Shown here piece by piece: positions 36,665-48,259 of a DNA stretch of 64,000 nt. The DNA comes from Effrenium voratum (lineage: Eukaryota; Sar; Dinophyceae; Suessiales; Symbiodiniaceae), in NCBI GenBank assembly GCA_963377175.1, contig CAUJNA010003294.1, positions 1,355,001-1,419,000 on the forward strand. Reading direction: 5' to 3'. Position 1 is the first letter of the stretch. Each line of letters starts with the position of its first letter. The notes beneath the pieces are model-generated. The model was not told the origin of the DNA. It searched no databases and saw only the letters and a list, made by a program, of their open reading frames with translations. Position numbers and translations under genes: made by a program.

Positions 36665-36867
36665 TCAAGCCAATGAAAGCTCCCCATTTGGCCCAATTGT
36701 TCGCCGAGCTTCGGTGGGCTCCACGCTCATGAGGCGCTGCAGCACCCGGATGCCTCCGATGGTGGCGTCCGCGTTTTTGGCGTTCATGAAGCGGGAGCCC
36801 TGGCCCGCCGCCAGGCCGCTCATGAAGCCCAGCAGGAAGAAGATGTAAAACCGGAAGCTGGCGTCAC
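36665..36867 (-). CDS. Probable terminal exon of membrane protein
   Basis: After a CATTCAG acceptor the minus frame reads a hydrophobic run (FRFYIFFLLGFMSGLAAG), then QGSRFMNAKNADATIGGIRV and LQRLMSVEP, and reaches TGA at 36667-36665 after TIGPNGELSLA. It looks like one transmembrane helix followed by a short soluble tail. A splice donor before the stop is possible, which would link it to 35953-36048. I do not recognise the family. Confidence 0.5.
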
Positions 36868-36869
36868 CT

Positions 36870-38530
36870 GAATGGTGGCAAAACGGCCAGCTGAGATTGG
36901 GAAAAACCCCGCCGAAGGGCTGAAGGGGGCCTGCCTGCCCTTCTCATAGGCCTGGCACTGCCCTTATGCTGCCGCATGCCAGCATCTAGAAGGTTTTTCT
37001 GTCGTGGCGGACTTGCACACTCTCCGGCCAAGACAACCCATCGACAAATGGACAATTTGAGACATCGCCATAAGCGCAAAGAACTAATACTCTCCTTCAC
37101 CTGTGCGAGGAGAAAGGAGTGCGTTTTGGATAGGGAACAGCGGGCACAACTGCCTCATGCCTCTTCGGCCGGATGCTCAATCATGCTCACCTGGATCCTG
37201 CTAGAAGCTGACGATTAAACTGCGCAATTCGCCTGGAACCTTAAGCCTAAGTGGCGTGGCAATCACTTTGCTCTCCACATGCACCAAAATGTCGAATGGC
37301 CCGGCTGGCCATTCTGCTTAGGAACATGTCAGCAAATTTTGCAACTCCCTTAGCAGCTCTTTTGATTACTTGGTCGCCGCCGACCCTCTGGAAAAGTACT
37401 TTTCGTGGGTCCACTGAAACATCCGCTGTTTCCTAAAGAGTCAAAGTCCAAAGATCCAACGTAATAGCCATGAAGATTACCGGCCGAAGTTATCGATCTG
37501 ACATATTTTTCGGCAAAGGCCATGAAACTTGGAGCCGATTTTGGAAAAGAGGTGCTCAATACAATCGAGCTGCTCAAGCACCTTACATTATGTATGTATA
37601 TATATATATATAAAGTGAGACAAATGGCCGGGAGAAGCCACCCGCATTCCTAAAAGAACAAACCAACAAATCATGCATGACAAAATTGTAAAATTCAGCA
37701 AATTCCATCGCGCCTCCAATTTAACTTATTGACTCATTTAAAAGGCCCTACATGACTACATGCGAGGCCAAAGCCAGAAGAAGTTGTCCGTGGAAAGGTC
37801 TGCATTTTCAAGCGCGTTACGTCTGAACGCAGAAATGCCAACCACTTTTAACTTGCGAGGTGGGCGGTTCAAAGGCTTGAGGTACAATTCACCGTAGCTT
37901 GCTTCGGGAGCGCAGAAAGGGTCAACTGACAGCTGGCGCTGGGATATGAGGTGTGTGCCGCAGTCTTCGAGGTTGCATGCTGCGAGCCAGTGCTACTCAA
38001 GTGGAGGAAGAAAACGGGGGGGGGCCCGGGGGGGGGCGAGTGTGAATCGGATGGTTGCTCGGACCTTTTGGAGAACTTGCAAGCGCACAATCCTGCACCA
38101 TTGGGCTGCTCGGGGGCTATGCCGCCAACTGCAATCTCTTAGTTCTGCTCTTCCACAGTTCAGGAACTTGCACATTCAGCAAGCTCAAACCGGCTGGTCT
38201 TGTCAAACCATAAGCAGCAAACCAGCGCAGAATTGGCTACATTCGCCAAGCAAGGCGCTGCTGCTCGCAAGCTGGCCCCTGCACTCCGGTCGGCTGATTC
38301 TGGGGGCAACGCTTTGGGTTCTGGGCGCAGACCCTCGCAAATTGGACAGGGTGTAATGGCAAACCACAGCAACACGTGGTTGACTTATGTTGACGTGAGA
38401 AGCAAGTGCTTGATGGCCCCTACGAGAAATGTCGAGAAGCGGCCGCAATTCGAGGCTTTATCAGTCAGAAATCAAGTTGAGAACCTCTGGCGCAGTAGTT
38501 GCTGCTGGCCTGGTCTGCTGCAGCTATTGA
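36870..38530. other. No gene recognised
   Basis: Contains a short TA run (37595-37613) and a G-rich patch (38011-38038). Both strands are open in places near 37350-37580. No paired exons. Confidence 0.35.
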
Positions 38531-38539
38531 ATGTGCTTA

Positions 38540-39340
38540 TCGAACAGCAACAACGTCGTAAGAAAGTTGGATGGAAGCTGGATGCGTTGAGGTAGCCGCA
38601 AGCCTGCCTTCCACAAGGCAAGTAACCGAAGTAGCTTGGTGCTTGCTTGGCGGTGGTGCTGGTAGACAAGCGCACGGATCATTTGCTTCAGCCAAGCCAC
38701 CCTTCTCTTCTATGTGAACCCGAAGCTCCTGCAGAGTCTGCAAGGCTACTCGCTCACACGTCGCATCTGTCTCAAACCCACGGCAACTTCAAGATTCTTT
38801 GCCATTGTCACAAGCGAACCCTCCTTCACCCAAGCCTGACATGTTGCCAGGGTCCTTGACGCTGGCAGGGCAATTCTCACCTTGCAGCATTTGCGCCAAG
38901 TTAAAGAGCTCGTGGGTCGCAAGAGTCTCTTCCACCAGGTGTAGGCTTTTCTGGCCGAGCCACGAGGCAGACGGCACCACATTCTGCACACCTGGGATGC
39001 AAGAGATTGCCTTCGCACGCACCTGACCTAGGCCTTCGTGTATGCGCCTGCATGGCGCGGCTTATGTTCCTGCATGACCTGGCTGAGCCTACCCAATGCC
39101 CCAAACAGCTCATCCTTGTCTCAAGCAGTCCAAGTGCCGTCCTTTTGGCACTTTCTGTGGCTGGCAGGTGGCTGGTGGCTGATTCTCTTGCACAAGTTTC
39201 TGGGCCCAAGGGTTGTTTTGCCGAGCAGCTCTGGCACAGGTGAACGACCGCTCGCTCGGGCCTTTGCAGATCGGCTGGCAGCTGCTGCAGGATCGTCTTG
39301 CACTTGCCGAGGCCGCGAATCGACAACAGCACCTGCACAC
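38540..39340 (-). CDS. Probable gene fragments, unknown protein
   Basis: Three minus stretches in order look coding: about 39338-39230 (VQVLLSIRGLGKCKTILQQL), 39010-38850 (GQKSLHLVEETLATHELFNL and AQMLQGENCPASVKDPGN) and 38745-38680 (LQTLQELRVHIEEKGGLAE). Different frames fit separate exons. No family recognised and splice sites are not fixed. Confidence 0.4.
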
Positions 39341-39389
39341 TGCCCGTATCACAGCGAACAACTACAGCATTCAGCCTTCAAATCTGAGC

Positions 39390-39498
39390 TGCCCTCAGAT
39401 CCCCCACTAAACGTTTGACCTTTAGTGGGTTAAATGGAAACTACCACTAAACACTAAAAGGCTAAAGAGCTAAGGGGATGGCTGGGAGCCACCAAGAA
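39390..39498. repeat. Dispersed repeat, copy 1 of pair
   Basis: About 108 bp nearly identical to 44852-44961, including CTGCCCTCAGATCCCCC, GGAAACTACCACTAAACAC and GGGGATGGCTGGGAGCCACC. Inside, CCACTAAACG and TTTAGTGGG can pair. Confidence 0.85.
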
Positions 39499-39597
39499 AT
39501 GTTTCGCTTGTGTTCTCCAAAAAAAATACAAGTGCATACCTCACACCGATTCAAGGCCGGAATGGGATCCTCCCGCGCGGCCCCTTGCCACTACATG

Positions 39598-39838
39598 TCA
39601 GACGCAGTGCGCCATGTGTGATTCATCCTTGGGCCCGTGCCAGAACAGCTTCCAGTTCTTTCGGATCCGGCTCCTCAGATGCGCGGAGACCGCCGAATGG
39701 TATGGAGTCGTGCAGTTCGGCGCTGGGTCAAGCCCAGGCTCGATCCAAGCCAGGATCTCCTGCAGCTCCAGCCATTGTGAATCCTTCAGCTTCACAGGGG
39801 GTGCCTGCAGGGCCGGATCCAAGCTGCGCAGTTTGCCC
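39598..39838 (-). CDS. Probable terminal exon, unknown protein
   Basis: After AAGTACAG the minus frame reads KLRSLDPALQAPPVKLKDSQ, WLELQEILAWIEPGLDP and HLRSRIRKNWKLFWHGPKDE, and ends MAHCV then TGA. Length (1 + 240 nt) and stop agree with a last exon entered in phase 2. The composition is convincingly protein-like. Family not recognised. Confidence 0.5.
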
Positions 39839-40131
39839 CTGTACTTCCAGGGTCTTGCCCGTAAGTCGAGTTTCAACCAAAGGAGGCAGGCAGCCCCATG
39901 GTGCTGGCCATCGAAACCCTAGTCATGCTGCAAGTCGTGTGTCCTGGGGTTGCGTGAAGAGGTCATAGTCGTTCTTCAGCAAAGCAATGACGCTGATGCA
40001 GGAGGATTCACCACGGTCTCGCTCTGCTGGTTGCCCATAGACGACATGGGTGCCATAGTCTGGATTCCTTGGACCCGCCAAGCTTTAGGCAACATCATTT
40101 GGCTGTGGGTCAAAAATAGGTAACCAAAATC

Positions 40132-40205
40132 GCTTGCCCTGGAAAATGGAAACATGGACTAAAACCTGCGGTCATGTGGTGGTGCAATTTGACCCATACC
40201 CATTT
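40132..40205. repeat. Dispersed repeat, copy 1 (CCTGGAAAATGGAAACATGG)
   Basis: Shares GGAAACATGGACTAAA and TTTGACCCATA-CCATTT with the sequence at 63915-63981. With GGCTGTGGGTCAAAA just to the left (about 40101) it may be a larger inverted-repeat element related to family A. Confidence 0.6.
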
Positions 40206-40206
40206 G

Positions 40207-40613
40207 AGGAACTTGCAGGCAACTGTTCAGGTGCCATTTCGAAACGTAAGCAACCTCACAGCCATGGAGACCGGAAGTTGTCCGAACCTCAAGTGTTGTT
40301 CTTCTGGTTGGTTCTTGACAAGCTGACTGAGGCAGGAGTTCGTTTCAACAGCATTCTGCAAGACACAACTATCCGCAATATCTCCGAGGCTACGAGGTTG
40401 TGTGATGGCCCAATTCTGGTCCTCATTTATCTTAGTGCCTGGTTGGCTAAGTTTAAACAATTGACAATGAAACTCATATGCAACCCTCGACGGCACGTAC
40501 GCTTTCATCCCTGCACACCTGCTTTGGCGGATGACAGCAACGCGTGCTTGCTCTGAATTCCAAGCGCGGTAAGCCACTGATACGTCCGTGACTCGCACTG
40601 CGATGTTGTTCAA
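40207..40613. other. Both strands open, gene not decided
   Basis: Plus frame (LFFWLVLDKLTEAGVRFNS) and minus frame (MKAYVPSRVAYEFHCQLFKL) both read like protein over some 380 bp. I could not choose between them. Confidence 0.3.
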
Positions 40614-40953
40614 ACGTTCTTTGCACGTGCCGCAATGCTGGTGAACTGAACGAGTTGATGTGAACGGCCGCCTTTCCGAACGGGCTTAGCATGTGCAACC
40701 GGTGGTGTTGCCTAATTATCCATGCAGAGCCCAGCGCTTTTTCCTCGACTGTACTGTGCAATGGTCAGCCGGCAGCTGTCATGCTCAAAGAACCCTTGTG
40801 AGGAACACAGCACAATGCCCATCCCGGCCATCTGCACATGTCTTGCCATCTGCTGCCAAGGCACAGCTCTGGAATCACTTGCTGGAGCTTTGCTGGCAAT
40901 TTCTCCGCCTCGAGCACCTGACAACACGCCATGCCACTTCACACATGGGCAAC

Positions 40954-41213
<260 letters not shown>

Positions 41214-41229
41214 CTGAAGCAAACAGCCA

Positions 41230-42480
41230 GGTCCTGATCCAAGCCAAGAACATGTCCCGGAAACACAGCGGGAAGTCAGGCGCGTTCCTGACATGCGCGT
41301 GCTTTTGCGGCCCTGCAGCCAAGCAGCTGACTGGGAGCTACGATTTTTTTCGGGTAGGTCACCTTCATGTGGATGAGGTGAATTTCCATTGACTAAGTTG
41401 GCATCGTCTGACTCCACCTGCCAGTGGTGGTCTCGAACAAACCAAGCAACGAGACCAACAAGGATTTTCAGTTTTTGTCTTGCACAAACCGCGACGTGTC
41501 GAACGCGTATTGCGAGGCTCCACAATCATCGATGGCGCATTGAGACACCCCGGTCAAATTGGGGCCATATGTGCGGTTCCGTGACGAATAAACACTCGCT
41601 GGAACATGCGTTGGCGCGTATTAAGGTTCTGTGACCCCAAAACATCTTGAGCATTTCCTTTTTGTCTACAAAGCTACACAGCCTGCGCCCGACAACAACG
41701 AATTCCTTGAGAACCGGTGCGAGGGTCCGACATGCGGCCAAATGCTCGCAACCGACTAACGCAGCCTACTTGCCACGCCGTTCGCACACCACATTCACCG
41801 GAGAAGCCCGCGAAAACAATAATGGGCATCCGGCCTCGACCTCTGCGTTCTCTAGCGGCGCAGCGATGACCACATTCGTGAACAAGGTTGCTGGATCAGG
41901 ATACGCTGCCTGCCAAGCCAATAAATTCTGTCAACCTACCCCAGCGCTGTAGTTTTGGGAAGGCCCAGTACCTCACTGCACCCAGAAAAAAGAACGAATT
42001 GCCACAGCAGAGCTGGTATCCCGATGGCGCAAAAACGAGGCCATCCTCGAGTATCTCCCCCGCGCCCAAAAGTGGACCCACTTCCGGATCGGGGGTGAGG
42101 GTAAGCACGCGCCTCGGTGGTTTTGGAAACATATGATAACAAGAAGATGGCACTTCATGTTGCCAAAACTGAGTCCATTTCCCCTTTCCAAACTCAAACG
42201 ACTAGACGACTAGACCTCAGATCTGGGGCCGGCCCTCGAACCATCAGTTTCTCTACATCAATCAAAGGGGTTGGTACCCATACAAGGCCTAGACCCCCTT
42301 CAATTTAATGGCACTTTTTTTGGATTATTTTTGATGGTAACCCGTCTCTGTTGATCCCAATATTTGCACTGGCCATGCCATAGAAAGCAGCCGCAATATT
42401 AAGTTGTCCATACCCAAACCCGACTAAACAGGAAGTCTTAACTAGTTCTCTTTGAGGGGGTCATAGGGTCATACTATACA
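41230..42480. other. No gene recognised
   Basis: Base composition is more even and less repetitive than around it. The minus frame 41896-42153 is open and protein-like (VGPLLGAGEILEDGLVFAPS) but without partners. Confidence 0.3.
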
Positions 42481-42487
42481 GCAGGTT

Positions 42488-43052
42488 CTATGAAAGGGCC
42501 CCCTGTGATCGAGAGTTTCCTGCTGCCTGAAAGTGCCGGTTCAGCTTGCAGCAGACCTGCCCTTGCTCCACCTGGTCGGCGTCTCCGAACTTGCTGCTGG
42601 TCTTTTGCATGGCAGCGACAAAGTCCTTGGCATACCTGGACATGCCGCATGCCCAATGCCGAAGACGCAAATCTGAACAGCGCAGCCTGGCCGAAAGCCT
42701 AAGTTGTTGTTTGAATTTGCCACTTCCACTGTCCATCGGCCGAGGAATCCCAATGCAAAGGCATCCCTGCAAATTCAGTGTTTGCAAACATAGACTTAGC
42801 GCATGAGAAACGAGGCAACCCAGATTGCCGGCCAATCAAAATGCCGATTGGCAGTAGGGGCATCGTTAAGCTTGAAGTTGTAAAAGTGGAATTGAGGCGG
42901 AGAACTTCAATGCAACAAGCAACATGTCAGCAGCCTGGGCCAGTTAGGATGTGCTAGCGAGCTGGCAAAACAAAGCAACTCATCGAGCTGGTCACGGACA
43001 AACGCTTTGGCATTGCCATTGCCCAGGAGTTCCCTTACGCTTTTCCTCTCGC

Positions 43053-43085
<33 letters not shown>

Positions 43086-43138
43086 TTCTGTCTCTTTCTG
43101 TCTCTTTCTGTCTCTTTCTGTCTCTTTCTGTCGCTCTG

Positions 43139-43169
<31 letters not shown>

Positions 43170-46100
43170 GTCTCTCTCTCTCTCTCTCTCCCTCTCTCTC
43201 TGTGTCTCTCTCGAGCAGGTGTGAAGCACCACTTGTTTCATGTGCCAACGTGAGAGCGAGGGGCTTTCCCCTCCAAAGCTGAAGACTTACCTACCCTCCC
43301 CCAACACCCGCATGCAAAATGCAGGGCCAGGTGCTCACAGAACAAGCTTGTGCAGCCTCGGCTGGGCTTGATGCAATCTACCAGGTCAGCTCCTGTGAGG
43401 GAGTAGGTCTCGGCAATGGTTTCCGGCGTCAGCGTGGAATAATGCACCGCCGTGTCGCAGAAGAGGCCTTGCGGCTAAGCAGACTGAGCAAGCACTGAGC
43501 TTACGAAGCGCGGAACCTGTGAATTTCACATCGCGGGGCCGTTTGATGATCATGTCTTTGGGTCTTTGGGCTCTCTGGCAACCTCAGGTGACCTCAGCAA
43601 ATAGATGCCAGGCAGCTCAGCTCTCCAAACCAATGGGTGCCCTCCAGCATAACTGGCTGCACCGCAAGTTCCTGGCACAATCCGTTGTTGCCCCGCTAGC
43701 GGGACCGAACTGAGTAATGATATGCAAAAAATGACCAGTCCGTTGGCAGGCCCTCAACTGCTCCCAAATGACAAGAGTGCCCTTTCGAAGTCTTCCACTG
43801 TGACCCACAAGCAGGAAACGCCATCATTGCAACAGGCCTGCAAGGAACCAAAGTGCCCACACTTGTGTCTTCATGTTACCCTGGTCAGGGGCGTTTTAAG
43901 GGACGCCAAAGGGGACCCCACACATTTTCGCCCCCCCTTCACACACCACCCACTTCGCGGAAAAAAACATGTCCGCCCCATGGCATCATGGCCGAACCGC
44001 TCGACGCCCAGACCCTGGCCTGAGAGTATTGGTATCTGCCGGTGGCGGTGATCTGCAATTCAGCGGCAAAGGCCCCGGCGATGAAGACGGGCTCCCCTAA
44101 GACCAGCTCCAGTTGGCCGTGGGTCAAAACCAATGGGATCCCATTTTGGGGAAGGTGCACCACCCATTTTAGAACCTATTTTAGTGGGGATTGGGATGTT
44201 CAATGGGGATACGGGATTTTGACCCATGGCCAGTTGAATTCTACGTGTTTTTTCGGTACACATCATTGCCCGAACCGTGTCAAGCTTGCCAGTAGAATGA
44301 CCTGCTACGGTCTGAAGCGATGCCTTATGCCAAAATTGCAGTCCCGCCTTTCTCGCAGAAATTTTTGGTGAGAGCCTTGCAAATGACCCCGAAGACCTCC
44401 GGATAGCACTGCTGCGCTAGCGCAAAGATGGGGAGCTGACCCAGGAAGTCTGCCCGCTGGCTCACGTAAAGCTCCAACTGTAAATTTGGTGAGATGAGAG
44501 CGCTGTCTAGCGTATTGGCGGACACCTTCTCCAGCTTATATTCCACGAAGCGCATGATGCGGGTCACGAGCTCGAAAGAAACAGCCTCCCAAACCGAGTA
44601 AACACATGCTTTTTCAAGTCACCACCCTCTGCCTGGGTTGACATAAATGCCCTTGTAAATGGAATAAAACCCATCGAAACCAGTGCCATCTATTCGTAAC
44701 ATTTCGTAACCAAACCAACGTGGCCTGGCCAGCGAGGTAGATCCGCACATCGCGGCGCTTGCGGTCGCTCTCCTCATTCATGGCCCGTAACTCCGCCATG
44801 GTGCCCGAGATCTTTGAGATGGCCTTGGCTTTGGAGCTTTAATAACTGGGCTGCCCTCAGATCCCCCGCTAAAAGCTTAACTGTTAGTAGGCTAAATGGA
44901 AACTACCACTAAACACTAAAAAGCTAAAAGGCTAAGGGGATGGCTGGGAGCCACCAAGATAACCCTCCACCTTCGACAAGGATTCGCATGTTGCTATTTT
45001 AGCTACGGTTCTCGCACGGGCCATTCTCATGGGGTTGTTCCCAGCGAGCGCGCGAGGGAACGATTCATGTGCGCACGCCTGTGCATTTGCGCGGTGGCTT
45101 GGGCAAGCGTTGCTCAAGTTGTCGACCCAGGATCGTGATGTTGGTGCTTCAACCTCTCAAATCCCAGTCTGCAAATGTCAGATACCTTCAGCCAAATGCA
45201 GCTTCTCACACAACCTCTCTGCCCTCATGTTTGGTTGATCTCATCTTGCAGTGTGGTGATGAAATGAAAGGCTCTTTCGTCAGCTTTGCTTGCGTCATTT
45301 TGCGGGTCTTGGACAGCTTGGCAATTCATGCACGCTTTGAAGGAAGACCAGCTTGTTCAGGTTTGTTTGGCAGTGTGGAAGTGCGCCTCATCAGTCTCAC
45401 TAGGTTGGCTGTCCCTCGGGTGCAATTCCCAGGGGCCACTCAATTGGCTGCCTTGTCATGCGGTCTTACAACGATGTGCTGGGCCGTCGCTGAATGCTTC
45501 ACCTTGTCAGTTTATCTCCTTTGGGGCTGAGCAAGCGATAGCAAGCTTGCGCTGGTTCCATTGATTATGCGTAGGCATCACTGACATGTACGGCATTTCT
45601 TGCTACCCCGCTCGGTCGGGCAATTGTGCGCTCAACAAGCAACAGTTGACAAAACTTGCTCAAATCGAACAGGGCTTAGGACAATCTCCTTGCCCCCTTT
45701 TGCCCTTTCAAGGTCAACCATATTGACACCCTCCGACACTGCAGGAACGCAAAGCGGCGGAACCGATGACAACCAGGGTTGTTGCAGCCATGACAATGTC
45801 GATGGCCCTCTCGACCCCACTAGCAGGATCAATGTCAGGTGGGGAGGGCGCGTTCATGATCCAGCGCAGGGCATGTAAGTATTGGACCCAGCCAGGAACA
45901 CTGTCAGCACCTGCAATTGTGATCCAGTTTGCCTGACCAGCACTGCCAATGGATGTGCCCACCCAGAACCAAAAGCAAGTGAGGAAGTGCGCGCAGACCA
46001 GCATTCCAACGGCTGTCTTGGTGATGGCGACCACGAGCGTCACCCACTGACGTCCCGCAGATGCAGCATTTTCCTCAATCCTGACATTCAACTTCACACT

Positions 46101-46830
46101 GCAACCCCTTCAAGGCATTTTTCATGAATTGGTTTGTACATCTTGGACCCCAGTGACGTCCCTCATGGACAACACTTCAAGCCAAGTGTCATGGAATTCA
46201 GCTTGGAGAGCTTCAGGATTCGCATCAAACGGATCATCCGGAGAATTCGGCCAATGCGGAGGACTTGAAGGTCAGAGGCCCCTACGCCAATGCACAGCAG
46301 AATAAGGTCGATGCTCAAAATGACAACGTCGAAGAGCATCCAAGAGCTGGCATAGGCCCCTTGGCATGAAAAGCCCTTGCAAATAACTGGGTGGCAGGAG
46401 TCCTAAAACGAACCCTCCAGCAACAAACAAAACCTTCCTTGGCTCCGAATGCGGGTCCAGCGGCAAAAAATATCGCGCCTGCCCACCGCCAGAGTGCCCT
46501 TCACATACACAGCGGTGCTCAGATTGATGACAATATCGCTTGACCAGAAGCCCAAGCTGATGAAGAAGAACACCCGCAAAAACACGCTAGAAGGCACGTC
46601 CGAATCCATGGACAAATCCCAGGCTATGGCTGGAGGCAAGGAGAGGGAATCGTTGAGGAGGAGGAGCAGTGCCAGTATGTCCCAACATAGTCTGAACGCC
46701 CCTTGTGGGTGCAATACAAAGGAACTCCTCATTTCCGCCCGTGTCTTGAACAACTCGTCAGAAGTTGTTGATCGCCCCAGTTTGGTCTTTGACTTCTCCT
46801 CGTGGCCACAACCACCCACTGAACCCTGCA
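42488..46830 (-). CDS. Voltage-gated channel with cyclic-nucleotide-binding-like domain, 9 exons
   Basis: Paralogue of the channel at 64-2846, read almost to its end. Exons: about 46830-46465 (pre-S1 SSFVLHPQG, S1, S2), 46359-46176 (S3 and S4, RIGRILRMIRLMRILKLSK), 46098-45756 (S4-S5 linker, S5, pore, S6), 44823-44725 (C-linker, ISKISGTMAELRAMNEE), 44585-44348 (TRIMRFVEYKLEKVS and QRADFLGQLPIFALAQQ), 44096-44020 and 43656-43614 (binding fold: GEPVFIAGAFAAEL, EGTHWFGELSC), 43467-43308 (STLTPETIAETYSLTG) and 42635-about 42488. Phases agree at all joins; six introns are GC-AG and two GT-AG. The pore loop reads MNAPSPPDIDP instead of TVGYG. The binding domain lacks an obvious phosphate-cassette Arg after FGE, so cyclic nucleotide binding is doubtful. 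The 5' end upstream of 46830 and the final stop are inferred. Confidence 0.9.
43047..43212. repeat. (CT)n/(CTTTCTGT)n microsatellite
   Basis: CT runs around seven CTCTTTCTGT-type units. It lies inside the 672-bp intron of the second channel gene. Confidence 0.97.
44110..44236. mobile_element. MITE-like element, family A, copy 2
   Basis: Starts CAGTTGGCCGTGGGTCAAAA and ends with its inverted partner TTTTGACCCATGGCCAGTTG. It is the inverted equivalent of 2048-2157. It fills half of the 251-bp intron 44097-44347 of the second channel gene. Confidence 0.8.
44630..44716. mobile_element. Degraded family B element inside an intron
   Basis: The sequence CCCTTGTAAATGGAATAAAA and AACCAGTGCCATCTAT matches the middle of the family B copy at 47947-48053 (CCCTGGTAAACGGAAGAAAC, AACCAGTGCCATCTAT) in the same orientation, but the outer inverted ends are lost. 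It makes up about 87 of the 139 bp of channel intron 44586-44724. Confidence 0.65.
44852..44961. repeat. Dispersed repeat, copy 2 of pair
   Basis: Near-identical to 39390-39498. It lies in the intron between the S6 exon and the C-linker exon of the second channel gene, 29 bp from the exon edge. Confidence 0.85.
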
Positions 46831-46869
46831 AGCGGGAGTCAATGTTATAGCTTCTGCTCTCAAAGTGCC

Positions 46870-47420
46870 GAGTGGCATGAGGGAACCCCAATGCTTGCAC
46901 AATTCAGTAGGGCTTGGAACCACAGGGCCAAAGCGGTCCATGAATGACCATTACCCACGCGAAGGGCAGAAAGCATCTCTTCTGTTGACAGGGGACTCTG
47001 TGAGGAACTGGTGTTGTGCGTGCACTCTGAGCTTGCTAAAGCGTGCACAAAGCGCCGAACTGCGCCATGCAAACACACGTGAGACTGTTATGCTGAGCAC
47101 GCTGTCATGGCATGTCTTGTACGCATGACGGGTTGCTCAACTATCTTGATTTGCCTGGCAACTTAACAACCTGGCGGCAGCTCCCTCGGTTCTGGATGGC
47201 CCGGACCAATTCACAACTGTCTGGCCTAGCTTGTCATTGCGGTTGAAGGTGAGCCCTTGCCAACTTGCCTCAAATGCAAGGCTTGCCATGTCAAGACCGC
47301 AAAGATCAAAAGTGCTTCCCCTTCCCCACAATTGCCGGGCATTGCCACGAAATCCAGGACTCTCACTGCGCCTGCCACAAAACCAGGCGTGCGCCGGGGC
47401 CCGCCCGTCCGCCCGTCCGC
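46870..47420. other. No exon fix; 5' region of the second channel gene
   Basis: Lies upstream of the first recognised channel exon. Minus frames are open near 46860-47080 but not channel-like. It may hold an N-terminal exon that I cannot identify. Confidence 0.3.
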
Positions 47421-47434
47421 CCATCCGCCCGTCC
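47399..47434. repeat. (CCGCCCGT)n short tandem repeat
   Basis: Four copies of GCCCGTCC/CCGCCCGT in a row. Confidence 0.85.
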
Positions 47435-47600
47435 TTCACCACAGTGTCGGCTGCCAGGGTGGACAGCTCCATCCACCGGCCATGCAGCCTCAACTGGCCC
47501 TCGCCCCCTCGGCTGCTGATTCGCCGGAAACGCGCCGCTGCAGGCACTTGGTTCGCCTTTTGCAGCTGGTGCAGCGCCAAGGCCGGGGGGTCCTGGCCGC
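47435..47600 (-). CDS. Possible exon, unknown protein
   Basis: Minus frame reads ALALHQLQKANQVPAAARFR and GQLRLHGRWMELSTLAADTV. It may be an N-terminal exon of the second channel gene or a separate gene. No splice sites fixed. Confidence 0.35.
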
Positions 47601-47946
47601 AAGGCTTCAGACACTTTGGAGCGCTAGCTTTTAGCATGCGTGTTGCTTGCATCTTGCGGGGAACTGCGGCTGCTTGACATGAACAACCCAAGGCAAGGCA
47701 TGCAAAGCTGCTTGATGAAGATTGTGTATGATAGGTCTTGTATGTTGTATTGCCTGGAAACTGACGTGGCGCCATGAACGGGTTAGCATTGGTCGCTCAC
47801 AAGTTTTCATGCTGCAAAGGTCACAAGGCGGTGGGCCAGAATCCTTTCAGTCCATAGCGTGGCCCAGATCTGGGCCCCAACCCTGGCCCGTGACGTTTCC
47901 AAAAGTCGAAGCATGCACTCCACTTGCCCCAAAAAAGTCCACTTAC

Positions 47947-48053
47947 CATAGGTGGCCTTTTGAAAAAATAGATGGCCCTGGTAAACGGAAGAAACCCCAC
48001 CTAAACCAGTGCCATCTATCTTTACTCAAACTAACCCAAAAAGGACACCTATG
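47947..48053. mobile_element. MITE-like inverted-repeat element, family B, copy 2
   Basis: A 107-bp element: CATAGGTGGCCTTTTG at the left pairs with CCAAAAAGGACACCTATG at the right, and an inner pair (ATAGATGGCCCTGGT / ACCAGTGCCATCTAT) extends the palindrome. Same family as 21981-22088. Confidence 0.8.
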
Positions 48054-48109
48054 CCACTGCCGTTTGCTCTGCCCTCAGCACTCCAAGTTTTAGGACCACA
48101 GCCTGTCCT

Positions 48110-48245
48110 GCAGAATCGCAGGCTGCAGCCAGCTGCCGGAGGAAGGCTCTGGCGCACCCGCCGCAGCTCGAATGGATCGAAGCTCCCGGCCAAGAGAGGC
48201 TAAACCGTCGCAGGCGCCCTGCAGCTCCTGCGTTTGCCAATGGCC
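48110..48245 (-). CDS. Possible exon, unknown protein
   Basis: Minus frame reads QTQELQGACDGLASLGRELR then SIRAAAGAPEPSSGSWLQPA, helix-like. Another minus frame is also open. No splice partners fixed. Confidence 0.3.
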
Positions 48246-48259
48246 ATGACAAGCAAACA

